Shown: positions 43,161-58,173 of the stretch, piece by piece | Numbering within the stretch: position 1 is the first letter of the stretch | How the letters are laid out: each line of letters begins with the position of its first letter | From: Malaya genurostris | Taxonomy: Eukaryota > Arthropoda > Insecta > Diptera > Culicidae | Reading direction: 5' to 3' | NCBI RefSeq assembly: GCF_030247185.1 | Contig: NC_080572.1 | Span: 38,293,383 to 38,357,382, forward strand | Length of the DNA stretch: 64,000 bases | Notes under the pieces: generated by a model | Database searches by the model: none | Seen by the model: only the letters and a program-made list of their open reading frames with translations | What the model was told of the DNA's origin: nothing | Made by a program: the position numbers and the translations under genes

Positions 43161-45487
43161 CATACCCATTACCCTACAATTCTTCAATCGGAATTCGTAA
43201 TCGGATAAAATTCATCAATTTTATGTCTTTTAATATGAGTTTTTGTTCACGAAATTCTATTTGGCCTTCTTCGGAAAAACGATTCAGCTCCTCTATTCCC
43301 GATACTTTAGGAACCGAAGTCAGTTAAATTTGCCTAATTGATTGTAAACCATTCCATTTGACTCGAAATTTTTGAAAATCGATGTAGCCATCTTTGAGAA
43401 ATCGTATTCAGGATCGAAAACCGAATACCGTTAAAACTGAAATAATTTTATCTGGTCATCGATTATCAAAATCTGCAAAGAAGGAGAGTTGGCATCACTG
43501 GGAGTGCGATGCGGTGTCCTGGTGCTGCTCTCACGTATAGTTAAAAATTTGGTTGAAAGAGTTATTTTTAGTGATAGTCATGTTGAAATCAAAAATGACG
43601 GCCTTTTTGAATCGGGGAGCAGATGATATCCAGGGCAGATGTCATTTTGAAATCCAAGATAACGGTTTTCGGCTGGTCACAATTCTTCAAAATCCATGAA
43701 ATATGGGCATTTCTGACGAATGGGTGTCGAATATCGATGTCAGAAGTCATTTTGAAATCCTAGATAGCGATATTTGATTCGTTGAAATTCTTCAATATCT
43801 ATTTAATATTATATTATGCAGGGTATTTTTCGAATGGATATGATGAATGGGTGTCGAATATCGATGTCTGAAGCCATTTCTAAATCCAACATAAACATAA
43901 CGCAAAACTTCAATAATTTATATCCAACGGATCAAAAACAATTTGAGTGTGTGCGGATTTTGAACGGTGTACGGTTTAAGTAATATTCTATTCCACTTCG
44001 GTACAATACCGGTGTTCTGTAAATAGTAGAAAGTTTTCATTTGCTTAACTGTTTACGTTGAACTATTAGGTGACACAACAGTTCAACATGAACTGTTATA
44101 AACTAACGAGTCGAAGACGAAACGAAAATAAAATAAAATTCCATTGATAGTGTGGAATTGGTTTTACCACTGAAGTTTGTTGACGAAAAAGAGAGCTGCA
44201 AATTCGTTTCATTATCGAAGTGACTTTTAATAGACGCGCTATAAAAAACGCACCGAAAAATGTTATCTGAATTTCAAACGGATGTTCAATTTTAAACATC
44301 TGTTTTGGCAAATTGATTTATAATTCCCAATCTTAACTCAAACAACCTCGACTTAGATTGCCCTCAATTGGCTGTGTTATCTGGTCATTGGTACGGAGCT
44401 GTACTGATATACCGGAAACCACATCTGATGGCATCTGATAAAATCCATTAACGTTTACCATAAACATGTTAGAATCATGTTTTGTTGCTTTCTCGAAAAC
44501 TAGCGGAACGTTTTGGTACAAGTTCTTGACTTGACAAACTTAGCAACTTAGATTTACATTTTCTTGCTTTTCAGAAGAGCTCCCTTGTACGAGTTGTACA
44601 TCAACATGAATTTTGATTACGCTAGCTGCACCGATAAGGGTTGCATAACATACTACATAGCACTTTCCATTGAAGAGATCGTCTCTATTTAGATTCCGTG
44701 CTGTCTTGCTATGTCTGTTTATTGGAATGTTAATCTATGTGTACGTGTGCCGTCTATTCATGAGCAAATGAAGTATTAGTTGCTAACTGTAGTCACCTTT
44801 TCATTTGCTTTTTTTTCTCTGCTAGGATGAAATCAGTAAACAAAAGCCACATTTTTATGACGTCATCGCAGAAATACTTATCACCATCTATACAGCAAAC
44901 CATAAAATGATTTGCCTTGATAGGCAGAAACAAAAACGTGATAATAAAACATCTATAGTTTTTTTTGTAGTAGATAATAATTGTTTGACAACTTAGTCGG
45001 TGTCACGTTGACCTCAGAAGGCATAGAATTATTCAAATGAACTGAGGGGTTTCAAAGATAAGCTTTATTTGTTTTTCTGTAATTGGTATTGTTCGATCAT
45101 CAATTGTCACAATCCGTCAACTGTCATTTGCTTCCATCACACACCAGAACATTTCGTATGCATGGAAATATGCGACGACAGAGCGGCACCAAGAGATTTT
45201 CGAATTGTTCGAGGAATCAAACATAATTGCTAATGAAAAATTTCTCTCAGATTTCAAGATGGAACGATAGCTTTGTCTCACCGTGTTGCAGCATGAAAAT
45301 ATTTCCTATCAATCAACATTTGAATTTCTGTCCCGGTTGTCATGAAGGGAAGTGCCGCAGCTGAAGTCAAACAAAGTCAAATTCGGAAGGCGCCTCGCAA
45401 ATTGGCATTCGCAAGTAATGCACGAAGACGGCATGCAAATATGTATGTTGGAATCCTTCAGACGCCATCAAATTTATACCAGCACTC
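43161..45487. other. Intron DNA, no gene; dispersed repeat relics
   Basis: About 43170-43340 resembles the GGAACCGGAAGTCGGATCC family (see 61225-62445), and 43560-43880 resembles the units at 29775-30060. Around 44045-44120 is a relative of the sequence in which the LINE inserted. Nothing coding is recognised. Confidence 0.4.
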
Positions 45488-47720
45488 AGACGACACGACG
45501 CACAGTGGACCGAAACTAAAAAAGACGGTCAAAAGTTAGTGATGTTTAAGAGCTTAGGTGTTTTCAGAGAAGCTTCTCAGAATTGGACAACGCTTCTTTT
45601 GGAGGAGAGTTCTTAAGTTTTCGGAAATGTCCACCCTGATCCATTTAAATATGATCTGTGTCCACATAAACCCAAATTTGTCTAAATCGATCGAGTTATC
45701 TCTGAGATAATTGTGCGGATAGCAACAAGTGTATTTTGGTCGGTTCGCCTTCAGTGGTTACTACTATATAATATTTTATTTCGATCATAACGAGTTTAAC
45801 CTCGTGATCACGGGATAACCTCTCGGAACCGAAAATTTTCGGGCCCTATGTTGGGACTCGAACCTAGGCAGTTGGTGTAAAAAGCTATGCTCATTCGTAT
45901 TCAGATTCAAATTAGTTGTGTCAAATACGATTATATCTACGAAACCGCAAATGCCCACTATGACCCGCTTTAACTTATCAAATAGTCCACTAGTAGCTCT
46001 CGAATGAGTGTTGAGATTTTCGAAATCGATTCAGGCATTTTCGAGATAATTGAGTAGGTTATATCACTTATTCCATTATAACTCCGGAACAGGAAGCGAC
46101 TGCCGTGATTAGCCCTTCGAATGTGAGCAACGGTCCAATAACAACTTTCAAAAGAGTACAATTTTCTTGAAATCGTTTGCGCCATCTTTGGGAAAATGGA
46201 GAAAATCGAAAAAAGTGCTGATTGTCTTGTCGGCTACGTTACATATATCATTATCTCGCAGGATCTGAAAGTTTGTTTTCCGAACTCGATTAATAACCCA
46301 ATAATAACTTTAAACTACTCTAATATTGTTTGAATCAATGACGGTTTCGTCACTTATAAGATTATTTCTCCGAAACTGGTACTGGGCACCGAGAAACTGA
46401 TTATTAGAGACGTTGATATTAGCTTTCTAACGAACCTAAGATTGTCGAAATCAGTTATGTCATCTCGGAGAAAACTGAACGCATAGAAAAAAGTGCAATT
46501 TGCCGAGTGGTGCCTAGTGATCCTACAACCAAAGATCAGCGAAGAGATAAATCGTAGCTCTGGCAACTAGATGAATTTAACAAAAATTTTGTCACCGCTA
46601 GTATTTTTATTTATGTGCGAGTGACTTTTTGAATGTTCGAGTTTGCTTGCTGAAAAATTGAAAAATATTACACTTGTATGAAGTGTATTCTTTACTACAA
46701 TTCAGTGAGAACACAGCATTAACCATTCGTAAATTATTTCACGTTTCTTTCAGATATCATGTACTCACTATTTGGTATCAACTATTTGGTAAACAGGGCC
46801 AATGTAAACAAACAGATTGGAAACGTTTTCGACAATTCAATTGGAATCATAAAAAAGTCTCCGTTGATCTCTCTGGTTTTAGGGTCACTTTTAGAACAAA
46901 GTGTGGTTTGTTGGTTGCGTCACACATACTATTTCCAACAATTATACACCACTTTTGTACCAAGATCTCCCGTTAAGCTAAAAAAACACCAATTTCAGCG
47001 CTCATCTCATCATTCGTTGTAAATCTCTTTCCAGCAAGCTTTTTTTTAAATCTGAGAACAGACAATAGTCGCCGAGGGCCAACACTGGCGAATATGTAGG
47101 ATGCGTCAGCAATTTCATGGAACTCAACTTAACTATGAACGGAACCACTGCATTCCTACATTCATACCGACAATTACAGGAGTTATCAGATTTATTCCTA
47201 AATTACCTCTTCATTCAACAAACAGTTATTTTCAAAGAAAACTTTCTCAATTTTACGACTAAATGATTTCTTATTTACTTTCATCTAGCTTCTGCAAAAC
47301 GTTTTATTTGGTATTTTTGTTTTCTTTCACGGTATTGTTTGTCTTTCAAAAGTATTTGAACGCTAGGAGGTCTTTCAATTCGTGACGCCATCTCTCTGTC
47401 AGACCGGCGATTTATTAATCGACTTGTTAATCGATAAATGATACCTTCAAAAGAATACTAAAAAATGTAATTTCTATGAAAATCCTGCAAAACAATTTCT
47501 GAATTTTAATTTGCAATTTTTCGTGGAACTTGAATATTAGTTTATTTGAAACTGGCACTATCCCCATAACAAAAAATAAGGTGTCTGCTCGATCAAAATG
47601 CGTATAAAATCAGGAGAAACTTTTCTGCAGACACTCAAGCTCTTGAACATCACTGAAAGAGGAAGTACAGACTTTTGACCGTCTGGTTCTTCAGTTTCGA
47701 TCCACTGTGCGATGACACGA
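45488..47720. repeat. Inverted pair of a dispersed repeat
   Basis: About 45488-45600 and about 47620-47720 are inverted copies of one sequence, sharing CGCACAGTGGA, CGAAACT, GACGGTCAAAAGT and GTGATGTT in order. About 2 kb lies between them with no gene. That interval includes a tRNA-like B box at about 45848-45862 (GGTTCGAGTCCC on the minus strand). Confidence 0.5.
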
Positions 47721-49167
47721 CTTCTTTGAAACTCGCAATCATTCGTCTATTTTCGTACAAGACCATCCGTCAGTGATGCAGGAACTGAATGTGAGGTCCA
47801 TACTTTTGCATTTTTTGTTTTGATTGCGTCCATTTCGTTGGTTGTTTTGGTTTTCGCTGCTTGGAATCCGAATGAAAACGCTCCGCTCCGTTGTCCATGA
47901 GAGTGTAAGCAATTATTACTAGCCTATGTGATCGCAGTACTAAACCGAACAGTACCGACGTTCTGAATTTGCGGAGTGGATTTTCATGTTGCTCATTCCT
48001 TTCTCGTATTTCCTGAAGCATAATCATTTTCTCGATTGCAGTCATTTGAATACTTTTATGAAGTTTGTTTTAAGGTCAATTTCGGTTAATTAACTATGAA
48101 TATCTTGAAAAACCTCGATCACTGCCGAAGCCTCCGATAATTCCATTAGCATATGGTAATTCATCAATTAATAACCAATTCTTCTTCAACTCTAACTAAC
48201 GTATTGTCGCGAACATCAACATTATACATTGATTTGACGGCTTAAAAATTTTAGTGATTCATCGGTGTCCATACTAAGCATCAACAAATGCCGACTGTCT
48301 ATATTGATCGATGTCATTCACACATTACATACAACCGTAAGTCTACCATCCGTCAAGTCAAGTAGTGAACATTATTTTCTCACCAATTTGTGCTATTCCA
48401 ATAGCCAGACAGAATATCTTTCGACATTGTAACAGATGTTTATCAGAAACAATTGCCAGTTACTTGTGACCTTGGAATTATTTTTTTCCTCACTGCGTAA
48501 AAGCTTTTTATTTATTAAATTATTCAAATTGCTGTTAAATGGTTAGCAGTTCTGAATGATTCCGAGGTGAGAACTTATCTCATGATTTGAATTACGTTTT
48601 GAATATATTTATCGGATTTTTCAAGTGCCTCTAGTTGCGGCGATGTACAAATACGTGAGATTGTTTATTGAATTGTTGTTGTTTATTGTTGATTATTTAT
48701 AATATACAGGATGATTGCATTCCATAAATACCTTACTTGCTCCAAACCACAGAATGAATTCCTATTTATTTGTTTAACACCCTTTAATGAATTGTGATGT
48801 TTAGTTACTAAGCATGATACAGATGCATCATGCTTTAATACATAAAACTTTTTCCATGAACCAAGGGAAATTGCCACATATAACAGAACTCTGAATGAAT
48901 GTTATGAGTTCGATCCGATTAAGACATTCAAGCTGGAAGACGCCGAACAATGCACAAGAAAGTTGTATCTGCAGTAGTTCACCGAAGAAAACAAGACGAC
49001 AAGAGTATGATTGAGAAGAAACTGTTCGGACAAAAAAAAATTCACTTATTAAGCGATGTTTAGATTTAGCGAAAATTGGTAGCCCGTCGCCACATTTGGC
49101 ATCATGAAACGCTATTTCACTTTAAACAAGGGCTAAACCAAAACCAGCAAGTAGAAAAAAAAATGTG
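47721..49167. other. Intron DNA, nothing recognised
   Basis: AT-rich, only short spurious frames. Confidence 0.4.
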
Positions 49168-50230
49168 CTTAATCCACCTAGCAGTGAGATGATACCGTTT
49201 TTTAATAAATCCGCATGTGTTTTTACATGAATATTCATCGGTGTTTTAGTTCTCATGACATTATTTTATTGACCGTCGTTTTAAGCGGCAATTTGAGTTT
49301 TCAATCGTAAATCGGATCGAATTTTATTCTAAGCGTGTGACAAACGATTGAACATTCCATGAGAAGTTGAAGTAAATTCCACTTTAGAGTTTTTCGCCAT
49401 TATTCACGGTTTACCCACAAAGATTCGTATGACCATAAAAATAATTTGACGAATAAATTGCAATAGTTTTGAGTTCAACTGTCATATTCTAAATTTGTTT
49501 GGATTTTAAAAATCTATAATCATTGAATTTTTGTTTTTGAAATTCGATTTGGCTTGTTTTGAGAAAACGATTGAGCTGTGAGAAACGATTCAATATTGGA
49601 ACCGGAACTCGAAAATCGGTGTAGCCGAAGTCAGTTAAATTCATCTAAGGAGCTATATTGTTTATATTTGATTCAAAATGTTTGTAAATCAGTGTAGACA
49701 TCATGGAGAAATCGTACTGCGAATTAAATTTTTGGGTATCTTCCGAATAGAAAACTGAATACAGTTACAACTGAAATAAGTATATTTGGTTATCGAATAT
49801 CCAAATCTGCAAACCCGAGAAACCCGGTTAATTTATGTGGAATGGACATTTTCAAACTAATCTCTCTGTATCCATAGAAACCGGAAGTTGGATCTGACCA
49901 AAAAGCAAGATGTTTAAAAGGATCTTAAGATCTTTCATTTGAGTCTTAGATGGTTCCTAGATCGGTTCAGCCATCTACAAGAAAAATGATTAATAATGAT
50001 GACATGTATTTTCATTTCGTTTCACATATTATCCTGTAGTTCCGGAACCAGAAGTCGGATCCAAATGTAATTCAGGAACCTTGTTTGGAAGTATACGACT
50101 TTTCATATGAATCTGATTGTCGAAAACAATTGAGCCATCTACGAGAAAATTGAGTAAATTTTTTTGTCACACACGCATTTGCTGATCTCGACGAACTGAT
50201 TCGAATGGGTGTTATGTTATTTCAGTATTT
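49168..50230. repeat. Diverged copy of the CCACCTAG / GGAAGTCGGATC repeat family
   Basis: Starts TTAATCCACCTAGCAGTGAG and contains degenerate units with CCGGAAGTTGGATC and CCAGAAGTCGGATCC. It ends near GATCTCGACGAACTGA, as in the copy at 52066-53165. Confidence 0.55.
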
Positions 50231-50329
50231 ATTGCTGTAAATAGTTTAAATCAATATAAATATAGAATTGCTTTCAACTCGAAAATGCTGCCATCATCAG
50301 GTTTACGTATGTAATATTCGAACAATTAT

Positions 50330-50600
50330 GTTGCCAAAAACGAACCGTGCTAAAATCGGCCCGAGGCAAAATATCATAAAAAGGATGCTGTACACAGTCT
50401 TTTTGGTACTCAGAAACAATTGTATGTAACAGTATAAAAAATCGTTTTTCAAGTTGCTCTCAAGTATTGCTTTGTCTACAGCGCTTAAAACTCCTACTAC
50501 TGGAGTAAGGCGAAAAATCGCTTACACAAAAATATCGATATCTCTGTTAAAAATGGACGGATGCTAACAATCTATGGCTTGTTGGATAACTATTACCGTG
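50330..50600. repeat. Paralogue of the 63240-63660 region (contains an empty MITE site)
   Basis: Shares GTTGCCAAAA...CCGTGCT and AAAAATCGCT(T/G)ACAC...ATCTCTGTTAA... with 63.2-63.7 kb but lacks the 232-bp MITE found there. The rest of 50.6-51.57 kb shows no gene. Confidence 0.6.
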
Positions 50601-51740
50601 CGGAATCTAAGTCAAAAAACATATTCTGTTTTCAAGGTCAGTTGTGAAAACATCCTATCTCAAAACTATTCAATAGCGTTCTGGGTGATGGCGACATCTT
50701 TCATTTGCGACTAGTTTGATCAAAATCGGTTCAGCCATCTCTGAGATCTCGACCTCTTTACTGACAACACACATACACACCCAAACACGCGCGCGCACGG
50801 GCCTCGGAAAATTTTTCTAAAGTTTGAGCGAATTCTATATCTATTTTTTATATTAATAAAAAAAGGGTAAAACCATAACGAACAGCAGCAAACTGTTTCC
50901 AAGATCTTTTCTAAGAAGTTCTACACGAAGAATTTGACCAGATACACAGCTTCTGTGTCATGAATGATGAACCATTCGTCAAAGCTGACTTCCAGAAAAT
51001 GCCAGAACAGATGTTCTCACCGAGAATGATGAGTTTGAATTGGGTGATTGTTTCGAAAAGAATAATATGTTAACATTCGTAAAAATCTAATTGGCAGACC
51101 TGTGAAAAGCAAAGTGAAATTTTCGTCTCAATAGGCATCATATATAAGTTCACAAGACTGAGTAACCAACAACGTCCTCCGTCGAGTCTGGCGCAGCACA
51201 ATGACAAAATACCACACTGAAACCTTTTTTCTATGCGGGGAATACCGAATTGTTTCGAAAATCAGCAAAGAAACCTTTGGAAATCCGTGCAGGAGAAAAG
51301 AAGTTTGCTTAAAAATTTCGGAATTTCATATGAAATTAAAGAAATAACTTCGTAAATCCACATAAAAAGACTTCAGTCTACTTTGGACGAATTTAGCTTA
51401 ATGCCACTATTTTAACAGTGAGTTCGAATTCTCCGTGGAGAATTTGGTTTATGTTATTTCTCAGAGCATGAACCCACCGACACGCTCTGCCATATCCATT
51501 AGAAACCTATTTTCAGTCATGATGAAGCGGAAGCTTAGAGAATGTGCAGACAAAAGAAAGAATGCTTAATAAATGGATAAAAAAAGGAAACGGTTACAGA
51601 TTTTTCATGATAAAAATAATTTACATCACCTTCAAATGCCTGCACCTTTTTACCGTTTGGATATTTTCAATCAGAATTTTTGGGTGAAACTAGTTCAGTG
51701 TGTAATGTTTACAATGACAGTATTAGTTTTGCAATCGTTG

Positions 51741-51880
51741 CGAAGGTGTCATAGTATCATCGGCAGGAAACTGGAAATTGCACAATCTACGGTATCTCGT
51801 GTTTTAACTCGATACAGCGAACGTGTAACTGTTGGTCGGAAGGAAAACAGTGGCCAAAATTTATTTAAATGTCAAAAATC
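51741..51880 (+). pseudogene. Tc1-like transposase N-terminal fragment
   Basis: Reads IIGRKLEIAQSTVSRVLTRY followed by VTVGRKENSGQN, the second helix-turn-helix and GRPR-like linker of Tc1-family transposases. The catalytic domain is absent here. The frame around it (51573-51971) shows no other similarity. Confidence 0.6.
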
Positions 51881-52065
51881 AATTAACCAACTCAAACAAG
51901 TCTTCATTTCCCTATCTCTTAGTAAAGCTAAGTTGTCGTTGCGGTCAAATCATAGTATGGAAAGAAGTTAAATTTTTCAACTCTGTGTGTAATTCGTCAT
52001 CTTTTTGTTACAGTTTGATTTTTGTGCTCAGGTGAGATAAAAAATTGTAAAATTATTGCACAAAA

Positions 52066-53165
52066 ACCTGTTTTAATCTACCTAGTGGTGTAATGACTTT
52101 CTCCCGGTGAACGACCACAACTAGGTTAAAGCCGGGTATAAATAAACGATACAAAAAAAATGAGTACTTATATTTTTAAAAATACCAATAGAAGATTCTG
52201 TTAAGAATGTTTTATCATACTTAAATAAAATTAGAAGCTTTTTTTTATGTATTTCTTTCCAATTTGTGAACAGTTATGTCAAGTTAACAAGAATTTTTCT
52301 TTCTTCGCATCGTCGGAATAAATAAACGATTGGAAATTTTGAACACACTGCCCTATCGTTCCAGAAAGTTCGGAAGTCGGACCCGGATGAAATTCAGCAG
52401 CAACCTATAAGACTATTGGACGTTTCATGTTAGCCTAAGTTTGTTAAAATTTATCAAACCATCTCTGAGAAAAATGAATGAGTTTTTTTCTCTTTTTTGA
52501 AAGTCTTGACACTCATTGCCATATAATTTTGGAACCGAAAGTCGGATCTGGATGATTTGGATTTATTTGGAAACCGGAGACTAGTAGTCCCAAAGTAGGT
52601 TTATATGTCCACCAACTAACAAGATCGGCCAACTAGAAGAAGAACAACTAGTCAGTTTTATAAAAATTTGCAACTTGTTTTGCCATCACTTGTGAAAAAA
52701 TACTCACGAAATTGAAAACTTTTCACATTCGCGCTGTAATACCGAAACCGGAAGTCGGATCTAGATAAACTTTTTAAAGAGTTTTAAGACCTTCTATTTG
52801 CATCTTAATTTGTGAAAATCGGTTAAAAAATTTCCGACAAAATTGAGTGCGCATTTTGTCAAAGATTTGCACATTTGCACCTTGTAATTCCGGTACTGGA
52901 AGTCGGATAAAGATGAAATTCAATAGCAAGCAATGGAACCATAAGACGTTTCATTTGAATCAAAGTTTCTGGAAATCGGTTTAGGCTTCTCTGAGAAAAT
53001 TTAGTGACATTATTTGTCACATACATACAGCCATACATACGTACACACATGGCATTTTGTGATCACGACGAACTGAGTCGAATGGATTATGACAATCGGC
53101 CCTCCGTTCAAAAGCCAGTTTTCACAGTGATTGCATAGCCTTGCTGTATGAGAAAGGCAAAAAGA
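52066..53165. repeat. Member of the CCACCTAG...GAGAAAGGCAAAA repeat family
   Basis: The left end is CCTGTTTTAATCTACCTAGT and the right end is AGTGATTGCATAGCC...GAGAAAGGCAAAA. In between are about four diverged units built around GGAAGTCGGA(T/C)C and TGAAATTCA, each roughly 180-210 bp. It matches the layout of 61225-62445 but is older. Confidence 0.6.
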
Positions 53166-53279
53166 ACTACGGTGGAAATGCGGTAATTACGTATGAAACT
53201 TCACCGTGGAAAAAAACTAATCAAACAAAAATAGCAAAAGGAAACAATTGGTAAATACTACGATAAATCAACGAGAATC

Positions 53280-53705
53280 TGAGAATATCTACTGTGGAAC
53301 TTGCCAAAATGTTCCATGACACTTCAGTAGTGAATGCATCGCAAAGTTCAGCACGAAATGAATTTTTACAATCGTATTCCATGAAAAAAAAAGTTAACAT
53401 AGTGAAACTTCTGATTTTCACATACCGCCATAATAATGATGATTCGTCGTACTGGAACAACGTCATTTCTACAGCCCTATTTGGGTCCTATGGGAATGTA
53501 AAAGTTTGGAGAAAGATTGGTACCACCATGGATCGCTAAAAATTTGTTGCCAACCTTAAAACATGGCGGTGGATCCGTAAAGGTTTGGGGTAGTATGTCG
53601 GTAACAGATGCAGGAAATTTGTTGTTCATTGATAGCATCATGGATCGATGATTTGAAGCAAACTGCTCAGAAATTGAATTTTCCAACAGGATAACGATCC
53701 CGAAC
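53280..53705 (+). pseudogene. Tc1-like transposase fragment, catalytic region
   Basis: Consecutive frames give LAKMFHDTSVV, the DYW-like DDSSYWNNVI, FGSYGNVKVWRKIGT, then after a stop at about 53537 LPTLKHGGGSVKVWGSM and GNLLFIDSIMD, and a final DNDPEQ. This is the order of a Tc1 catalytic domain. It is interrupted by stops and frame changes and lacks the third acidic residue region. Confidence 0.75.
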
Positions 53706-54898
53706 AAAGGTTAGCAAGGATTGGTTACAATACGCTAAAAGTAGTAAATTATCACTACCTAATTTTATGCATCAATGAATTAAACCTACATTAACATTAG
53801 GAAAAAATATTCTCAAATTCGATGGTGTATGAAGATTTTTTTGAGTCACTGTATATGCATTAGAAAAAATATAACCTTCCACGACGGTTCCAGGAAAAGT
53901 GTTGGTGCGTAGGCGTCAATTATGAAATTTTAACAAAACCATAAAAGTTAGTCTTCGCCGGCTGTGTTGGTGGCTAGATAAGGTTTGTCTATGAAAAAAC
54001 CTAACGAACGGGAATGTCGGTGTTGACTGGTTCTTTAATGATATGAGAATGACGACACTCGCACATAAGCAAGTACATGACTCATTTCAATTTGCAAACG
54101 AATATACACGGTGACAAACGTTTCGAGGCGCAGTCTGGTGGATGTAGAAGGAAGTGGTACGTGGCCTTTGCGCGTCATTGATAAATACCTGGTACCAAAA
54201 CAGATCTGTACTCCGAAAACGGATTTAGTGTCGTCCATGTATCAAGCCGGTTGGTTCTTGTTCAATCTGGTTGGTGAGTCGATATATTTAGTATGCAATC
54301 ACTGTAACATTTGATTCATGGCACTCTGGAATAGCTTTCATCAAATGAGTTAGTAATTTAGTTTGACAGATGGTTGAGCAGCATGTGTTTCGAAGAATTC
54401 ACCATACACACAATTTGGAACATGTTTCATCCTGTTGATTGATGACTGGCTCACTTTTCATTTCGTGGATTATGAAATCAGTTAAGAAATAAAATTCATT
54501 TATTTATTGTTCAGAGCCTATAACGAAATGTAATGTTTAAAAAACCTCGTATCAGGAATAGAGGAGTTCAATCGAATTCTTGAAGAAGGGCAAAACGAAT
54601 TTCATAACTCGTGGTCCCATACAAAATTGGTGAATTTTATCCGAGTCTGTCTTCCGATTCTGGAATTATGTACGATTCAGACGATCCGTCTCCTTCCGAC
54701 ACCGTCACCGGAACGTCAGTCTCCGTCAAAATTAGATCAATACTTTCTTTATCGGAACGTTCACACGTTCCGTCCGTCAACACGTTCCGTGACGGTGATG
54801 TGATGATTCCAAAAATTCTTCAAAATTGAACTCAAAACTATATGTCATATTAATTTATGGACATACAAACCGTTTTGGTTTATGTTGGTCCCCGATGG
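53706..54898. other. Intron DNA; one exon-like stretch of unknown nature
   Basis: 54110-54274 is open on the plus strand (MTNVSRRSLVDVEGSGTW..., less AT-rich than its surroundings) and ends in a GT donor-like GGTGAGTCG. No family recognised; probably chance or a relic. The rest appears non-coding. Confidence 0.25.
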
Positions 54899-54980
54899 CC
54901 CTGGTTGGCGGTTTAATGTATACGGCGATGGTCTTACAAGCCAGTCGGTCCGACTTGCAGTTTCGAAATTACAGGGTAAT
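54899..54980 (+). mobile_element. SINE copy 4, truncated
   Basis: CCTGGTTGGCGGTTTAATG and GGTCTTACAAGCCAGT match the SINE head. The B box is degraded and the body is missing. Confidence 0.6.
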
Positions 54981-57661
<2,681 letters not shown>

Positions 57662-58173
57662 TTAATCGCATCCGAGTCCAACGTGACGACGCTCTTGACG
57701 TAATAGGCATCATGTTTTCCCTGATAGCGTTCGTGTACCAACACTTTCTGAGCAACCTCCAGCGAACACTTTCGATGAGTTGCCAGCAGGAGCCAGTGCT
57801 GCCACCAGTGCATCACAAGCCGGAGAATTCCCAGCGTTAGAAAATAGCCGATGTAGCAGAAGAACGTTTGGGTAGCAGATTTTTCGTAGCCAGTAATGAA
57901 CATTTGATCCTCGTCGCCATCATTGAGAATGTCGTGTACGGATGCCTGAGAGGTTTCCTTCAGCAACTCCACCAACGTGGACATTCCATCAGCGTAATGT
58001 TTCTCTTTGTCACGGCTGTATCGCAGTGAATTACCGGACATCTTCGATTTGACGGATTTGTTGCTCCGAATCGAACTGTACAGTTCCTGGTAGCCGTTGG
58101 CTTGATCCGGAACATCCTTCGGCGATGGGCTCGGAGGTACAGGAGTGGGATGATCGCTGGTTTCAAGTGGCAT
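57662..58173 (-). CDS. ATP13A3: P5B-type ATPase (ATP13A family), first coding exon
   Basis: Encodes residues 1-170 and two bases of codon 171. The Pro/Ser-rich, hydrophilic first 90 residues are followed by the P5-ATPase N-terminal membrane domain. This has GYEKSATQTFFCYIGYFLTLG from about 95 and a hydrophobic hairpin to about 131, then THRKCSLEVAQKVLVHE. This cap region is typical of P5B pumps and in relatives inserts into the membrane without crossing it. The donor is AA|GTGAGT at 57662/57661, and it joins in frame to the exon ending at 18124. I chose the ATG at 58173; the frame is open a further 54 bp upstream but has no ATG. Non-coding upstream exons may exist. Confidence 0.9.
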
